Positions 7,653 through 10,928 of a DNA stretch of 10,928 nt are shown one piece after another. How positions within the stretch are numbered: position 1 is the first letter of the stretch; each line of letters begins with the position of its first letter. Made by a program: the position numbers and the translations under genes. The notes beneath the pieces were generated by a model. That model did no database searches. It worked only from the letters and a program-made list of their open reading frames with translations, and was not told the origin of the DNA. The DNA is from Bacteroidales bacterium (lineage in GTDB: Bacteria; Bacteroidota; Bacteroidia; Bacteroidales; JAOZQN01): assembly GCA_029938985.1 (NCBI GenBank), contig JAOZTW010000109.1:1-10928 (forward strand), in the 5' to 3' direction.

Positions 7653-7699
7653 GACTTTTAAAAGTGACGTTTATATACAGTTAGTTACAAATTATATAA

Positions 7700-7987
7700 T
7701 TAATCTTTAATTTCCTCAAAATTAATAAATTCACCTGTATCCTCAGGGTTTTTAGATTGCTTTTCTTCTCCAACTTTTGGTTTAATAATTGTATCTCCTT
7801 CGTCTCTTTTATCTTTTTCTTCTGTTACCTTTGTTTCGGCGTTAGAAAAAATGGTTTTTAAAAATCGCAAAGTTATTTTCTTCGATAAATTTCTTAGCCC
7901 TCTATTAATAGACTTATTTATTGCTTTTGGAAATAAAACAAAAATTAGTATAATTAATAAAATTATTATTAATATAAATTTTCCCAT
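7700..7987 (-). CDS. DUF4834-like small membrane protein
   Basis: A 95-residue protein with one hydrophobic segment at 4-20 (FILIIILLIILIFVLFP), a basic amphipathic stretch (21-48), a charged linker, and a C-terminal tail TGEFINFEEIKD. The small size, an N-terminal helix followed by basic residues, and the end 'GE(Y/F)(V/I)(D/N)(F/Y)EE(I/V)KD' match the Bacteroidota family DUF4834 as I remember it. The function of that family is unknown. It stands alone, with a 319-bp gap to the SPOR lipoprotein gene upstream and a 267-bp gap to the next gene downstream, so it is probably transcribed separately. Confidence 0.72.
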   Translation of the reverse strand: MGKFILIIILLIILIFVLFPKAINKSINRGLRNLSKKITLRFLKTIFSNAETKVTEEKDKRDEGDTIIKPKVGEEKQSKNPEDTGEFINFEEIKD

Positions 7988-8037
7988 AATAAGTTTGAGT
8001 AAAAATAAAATGAATAATACAATGGTTCAATGATACA

Positions 8038-8075
8038 ATTAAAAACCAATAGATTAAAAACCAATAGATTAAAAA
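8038..8075. repeat. 15-bp tandem repeat, 2.5 copies
   Basis: The unit ATTAAAAACCAATAG occurs at 8038-8052 and 8053-8067, followed by a partial ATTAAAAA. It lies about 50 bp upstream of the DUF4834-like start codon. Confidence 0.85.
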
Positions 8076-8186
8076 ATACAAATGCGTAAAAACTTTTGTA
8101 TGGATACTTACAATAAAAAATATAGTTTCAATATATTGTTATGTTGTAAAACTTTGATTTTTAACAGCAATTTTTATAAATGATAG

Positions 8187-8229
8187 AATTTTAAGGTGCA
8201 AACCAATTCTTAATTCCTAATTCTTAATT
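8187..8229. repeat. Dispersed repeat, copy 2
   Basis: This copy matches 3192-3234 at 39 of 43 positions in the same orientation. The inner part is a run of near-identical heptamers (AATTCTT, AATTCCT, AATTCTT). It lies just beyond the possible terminator stem that follows the SPOR lipoprotein gene, as copy 1 lies at the end of the other lipoprotein gene. Confidence 0.8.
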
Positions 8230-8236
8230 ATTAAAG

Positions 8237-8285
8237 AGGTATTCCTCAAAAAAGCAAAGTATATTTTTGTAATTAAGGAACACCT
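8237..8285 (-). terminator. Possible terminator stem after the SPOR lipoprotein gene
   Basis: AGGTATTCCT (8237-8246) pairs with AGGAACACCT (8276-8285): ten pairs with one G-U wobble in the - strand RNA, around a 29-base loop. It starts 20 bp beyond the stop codon, but the trailing U-run is poor. Confidence 0.35.
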
Positions 8286-8305
8286 AATTTTCTAATAATT
8301 AACAA

Positions 8306-8806
8306 TTACTTATATAACAACCATATAGTGTTGTTTTTAAGGTCTTTTTTCAATTTTGTCATCTTTGCTCTTGCATCTTTTTCTTTTTCGAACGATGCAA
8401 TTGCTACTCTATTTAATTTTCCTACTTTTGGTAAAATTTGAGCTTGATAACCTTTAGCTTTAAGTGACGCATCTTCGTTTTTTGCAAATTTTAAGTTTTT
8501 ATAACTTCCCACAATTATGTAGTAATTTGCGTTTTCAATAACCGTATCTTTATCTTTTGGTTTAATATTTCCTTCTTCGTCTTCTACCATAACATTTTCA
8601 GTTGTGTCGTTAACTTCTACATTTAAAGTTGTGTCTGTCTCAATAATTTTTGTAGTGTCTGGCTCATACAAATCATCATCGTTAGGAAACTCAATTGTGT
8701 CGTTGTTTACATTATTTGTATTCTTATTTTTTTTATTATTAGGTGGTTGACACGAAAACAAAAATAATACAAATACTGAAATTAAAATTAAACTAATTCT
8801 TTTCAT
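8306..8806 (-). CDS. SPOR-domain lipoprotein
   Basis: A 166-residue lipoprotein. Residues 1-18 form a lipoprotein signal ending in LFLFSC, with the likely lipidated cysteine at 19. Next comes a low-complexity, Asn- and Asp/Thr-rich linker (20-90). The SPOR domain follows (about 94-166), with the typical opening YYIIVGSYKNLKFAKN, the middle KGYQAQILPKVGKLNRVAIASF, and the closing KKDLKNNTIWLLYK. SPOR domains bind denuded peptidoglycan glycan strands, often at division sites, so this is probably an envelope protein tethered by its lipid and holding peptidoglycan through a flexible linker. The start is the only ATG that yields a complete signal. A -7-like element lies about 45 bp upstream, in the region shared with divergent comF. 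Confidence 0.9.
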   Translation of the reverse strand: MKRISLILISVFVLFLFSCQPPNNKKNKNTNNVNNDTIEFPNDDDLYEPDTTKIIETDTTLNVEVNDTTENVMVEDEEGNIKPKDKDTVIENANYYIIVGSYKNLKFAKNEDASLKAKGYQAQILPKVGKLNRVAIASFEKEKDARAKMTKLKKDLKNNTIWLLYK

Positions 8807-8851
8807 CTTAAATAAATTTTAATAGTTAATATATTTTATAAATTGAATCTG

Positions 8852-8859
8852 CAAATTTA
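8852..8859 (-). promoter_or_regulatory. Candidate -7 element of the SPOR lipoprotein gene
   Basis: On the - strand this reads TAAATTTG, fitting TAnnTTTG. It predicts a transcript start near 8845 and a leader of about 40 nt. The -33 position is only A/T-rich. Confidence 0.4.
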
Positions 8860-8889
8860 ATGTTTTTGTATTTAAAATAAAATTTTAAT

Positions 8890-8920
8890 TGTGTTTATTG
8901 ATGAATTGTTTTATTTTTGT
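8890..8920 (+). promoter_or_regulatory. Candidate promoter for comF
   Basis: TATTTTTG at 8913-8920 fits TAnnTTTG. A TTG at 8890-8892 lies 20 bases upstream as a possible -33 element. The leader would be about 75 nt. It is divergent from the candidate promoter at 8852-8859. Confidence 0.45.
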
Positions 8921-9003
8921 TTTTTTATTATATTATGGATTCACATAGAAATTCAAAAAATCAAGGACATCAAATTATCTACTAATTATTAATTAACAAC
9001 ACA

Positions 9004-9702
9004 TTGAACAAATTCTACAACATATTTGAAGATTTTATAAGTATGTTCTTCCCAAATATTTGTCAAGGTTGTGAGCAACCTCTGACAGGAAAGGAAAAAT
9101 ATATTTGCTTAAAATGTTTGTACACTCTACCAAAAACCAATTTTCACAATTCTCGTAAAAATATAATTAGTGAACTATTTTTTGGCAAAATAAATTTTGA
9201 AAATGCAACATCTTTTTGTTTTTTTAATAAAGATGGAACAATTCAAAATTTAATACACAGCCTGAAATACAAAGGTGTGAAAGAAGTTGGAGAAGAGCTT
9301 GGCAAACATCTTGGAAGTGAACTAAATAGTTCTATTTTTTCAGATATTGATTTAATAATTCCAATACCTTTACATAAAAAAAGACAAAAATTTAGAGGTT
9401 ACAATCAAAGTGAATGGATAGCAAAAGGAATTAGTGAAATTATGAATAAACCTATTGATATAAAATCGGTAATACGTGCAACATATACAGAAACTCAAAC
9501 TAAAAAAAATAAAGATGAAAGGTGGGAAAATGTGAAAAACATTTTTGAAATAAAATTACCTGAAAATTTAGAAAATAAACACGTTTTACTTGTGGACGAT
9601 GTAATTACAACTGGCTCTACAATAGAATCATGTGCAAAAACTATTTTGGAAGTAAATAATGTTAAAATTAGTATTGCCGCAATTGCATTTGTAAGTAACT
9701 AA
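9004..9702 (+). CDS. comF: ComF family protein (zinc finger plus phosphoribosyltransferase fold)
   Basis: A 232-residue ComF protein. The N-terminus has the four-cysteine zinc site C20-x2-C23 and C35-x2-C38, preceded by the usual hydrophobic FISMFFPNIC. The phosphoribosyltransferase part follows, with LKYKG (87-91), IPIPLHKKRQKFRGYNQS (119-136) and the PRPP-binding loop VLLVDDVITTGST (194-206). QTKKNKDERWENV (165-177) is also typical. ComF is needed for natural transformation in several bacteria, acting at the cytoplasmic side of DNA import, but many organisms carry it without known competence. The start is TTG at 9004; the first in-frame ATG (9043) would leave only MFFPNIC before the first cysteine, removing the family's N-terminal helix, so I prefer TTG. 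It is divergent from the SPOR lipoprotein gene and converges on the AAA-ATPase-like gene. Confidence 0.93.
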   Translation: MNKFYNIFEDFISMFFPNICQGCEQPLTGKEKYICLKCLYTLPKTNFHNSRKNIISELFFGKINFENATSFCFFNKDGTIQNLIHSLKYKGVKEVGEELGKHLGSELNSSIFSDIDLIIPIPLHKKRQKFRGYNQSEWIAKGISEIMNKPIDIKSVIRATYTETQTKKNKDERWENVKNIFEIKLPENLENKHVLLVDDVITTGSTIESCAKTILEVNNVKISIAAIAFVSN

Positions 9703-9921
9703 TTATAATTCCTGAAACCTCAAAAATCAAGGATTTGTTTAATAATAAAACAATATATAAAATGCCTATAAAATACACAAACCATATTCTGAATAGTATA
9801 ATTTATACAGGAGAATGTGAAGGTGGTTGTTTTACAGGCTTTGTTTATTTCTACTTCACGAAATCAAAAAAAACGCCTAATGCCTGTTATTCAACATGTT
9901 TACCTATAAAGGCAAGAAGAA

Positions 9922-10928
9922 TTATCTATTTGTAGATAAGCACCAAAGGTGAGTAATTTTCTTTTCTTTAGTTTGGGTATCCGTTTTTTTAGCAGTATCA
10001 AAATAGCTTATAGTGTCTCCAATTATTTGTTTGAAACCTTTTTCAAATTCTGTTATTTTGTTGTTTATCAAACTTCTCACTGTTTCTATCAACAAATCTC
10101 TTTTCAATTTTACTTCATTATTTATCCAGGTTTTTATAATGTTTGTAAATACAATTTTAACTTCATTGTTTGGTATTTTCAATTTATGGTTACCAAAGTC
10201 GCTTTTTTCTACTTGCGTTAAATATCCATTATCGGTAAGCAATGTCCAAATAAGTTCATTATCGGTCTCAAAATCCTGAAACACAAAATTATCATGTAAT
10301 TCTTTCTCTATTATTTTACCCTCTATAAGGTCTTGTATTTTTTCATTTACCCCTATTTCAATAATTCTACTTTTAATTAAAGAATAATCGCCCGAATTTA
10401 TCCAGTATGGTTTAAAACCGTCTTTGGCTTTGGCAATATAATTTACAATAGACCAAGGATTATATATTTTTTCGGTGCTACCAAACTTATAACCATTATA
10501 CCATCTTTCTACTTCCGAAATTTTACTTTCTAATTGAAAATATGATAAAAGTTTATTTATTTCAGTTTGTGTAAACCCAAACATATCAGAATAGTAATGC
10601 GATGTAATTCCAAAAACATCAAAATTATTCCATTCCGAAAATATACTTTCACGCCCCACACGCATTACACCAGTTAAAAGCCCTTTTTCTAAGGTATTAT
10701 TTCCTTTAAAAGCATCACCCAAAAAACCCTGCATAAAATTTATTAAATGTTCGTAGAATGTTAAATTTCCGCTTTGAAATGTTTTAATTGGTGGTTTTGT
10801 ATATTGAAATGCAGAAATTATTGGTGCGTCATATTCGTCAACAAGGATAATAACTTTTTTATTAAAGTGTTTTTTTAACTAAAGTTTTTGCTTTCATAAT
10901 AATATAATTATCAAACAGTTGTAATTTT
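9922..10928 (-). pseudogene. AAA-ATPase-like (DUF1703 type) gene, damaged and running off the window
   Basis: The frame 9922-10878 shows the core of the Bacteroidota AAA-ATPase-like family, which usually carries a C-terminal PD-(D/E)XK nuclease-like domain: Walker B VIILVDEYDAPI (about 10819-10854), then FMQGFLGDAFKGNNTLEKGL, TGVMRVGRESIFS, WYNGYKFG, YNPWSIVNY and KPYWINSGD. A stop (CTA at 10879-10881 on the + strand) interrupts it upstream. Dropping one A from a seven-A run (10870-10876) would join the frame to KAKTLVKK and on to the edge, so this may be a homopolymer frameshift; otherwise the inverted repeat cuts the gene. Walker A lies outside or is lost. The C-terminus ends in KKITHLWCLSTNR without the nuclease-like domain, so a second truncation or frameshift is likely (the +1 frame reads KENYSPLVL). 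These genes are multicopy in many Bacteroidota and their role is unsettled. Confidence 0.75.
10879..10928. repeat. Right arm of 50-bp terminal inverted repeat
   Basis: This is the reverse complement of 20-69 with one mismatch, and it reaches the last base of the window. It overlaps the 5' part of the AAA-ATPase-like frame, next to the seven-base T run (10870-10876 on the + strand). Confidence 0.9.

Larger units (their letters stand above)
7988..8305. other. Gene-free region with repeats
   Basis: These 318 bp lie between the DUF4834-like gene and the SPOR lipoprotein gene. They hold a 15-bp tandem repeat (8038-8075), the second copy of a dispersed repeat (8187-8229) and a possible terminator stem (8237-8285). 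No credible coding frame and no exact TAnnTTTG element for the downstream gene were seen. Confidence 0.75.

Noticed and set aside
8038..8229. CRISPR-like array
   Set aside because: The repeats are immediately adjacent tandem units without unique spacers, and no cas genes are present.
9703..9760. Terminator after comF (CAAAAATC / GATTTG)
   Set aside because: The stem is short and bulged and no T-run follows, so I could not support it.
9868..9920. attC-like or integron site suggested by GCCTAATGCC and AAAGGC
   Set aside because: The conserved core RYYYAAC/GTTRRRY pair with a proper stem is not present and there is no integrase.
9735..9935. 66-codon + strand frame after comF
   Set aside because: TTG start, no recognisable domain, unusual cysteine and aromatic content, and it overlaps the tail of the opposite-strand gene; it reads as non-coding sequence.

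Overview
The window is strongly AT-rich, has no Shine-Dalgarno motifs, and carries protein families typical of Bacteroidota (a LytTR response regulator, a DUF5723-type outer-membrane barrel, a DUF4834-like small membrane protein, a SPOR lipoprotein, and an AAA-ATPase-like/DUF1703 family gene). Three candidate promoters fit the Bacteroidota -7 consensus TAnnTTTG. An environmental or gut-type member of Bacteroidia is most likely; I cannot place it more finely.

Layout. Positions 1-77 hold a gene fragment whose core (20-69) is repeated in inverted orientation at the other end of the window (10879-10928). Next comes a LytTR-type response regulator on the + strand (313-1080), followed by a repeat-rich gap of about 450 bp. 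That gap contains a strong terminator-like hairpin and a roughly 270-bp stretch bounded by inverted repeats with a perfect 52-bp palindrome inside. From 1535 to 8806 five genes lie on the - strand: a DUF5723-like outer-membrane protein, a lipoprotein of unknown function, a large membrane-anchored protein with a C-terminal propeller-like region, a DUF4834-like small protein and a SPOR-domain lipoprotein. Gaps of 180-320 bp separate them, several holding palindromes or repeats, so they are probably several transcripts rather than one tight operon. From a divergent promoter region, comF runs on the + strand (9004-9702). A damaged AAA-ATPase-like gene on the - strand runs to the right edge.

How the genes relate. 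All five - strand proteins are predicted to be membrane or envelope proteins, so the block looks envelope-oriented, but no shared pathway can be read from the sequence. ComF is a conserved DNA-uptake-associated phosphoribosyltransferase-fold protein. The response regulator has no partner kinase inside the window.

I did not find a clear new defence, mobile or biosynthetic system. The items most worth a second look are the inverted repeat at the two window ends together with the damaged AAA-ATPase-like gene, the MITE-like non-coding unit at 1257-1528, and the uncharacterised 913-residue protein.
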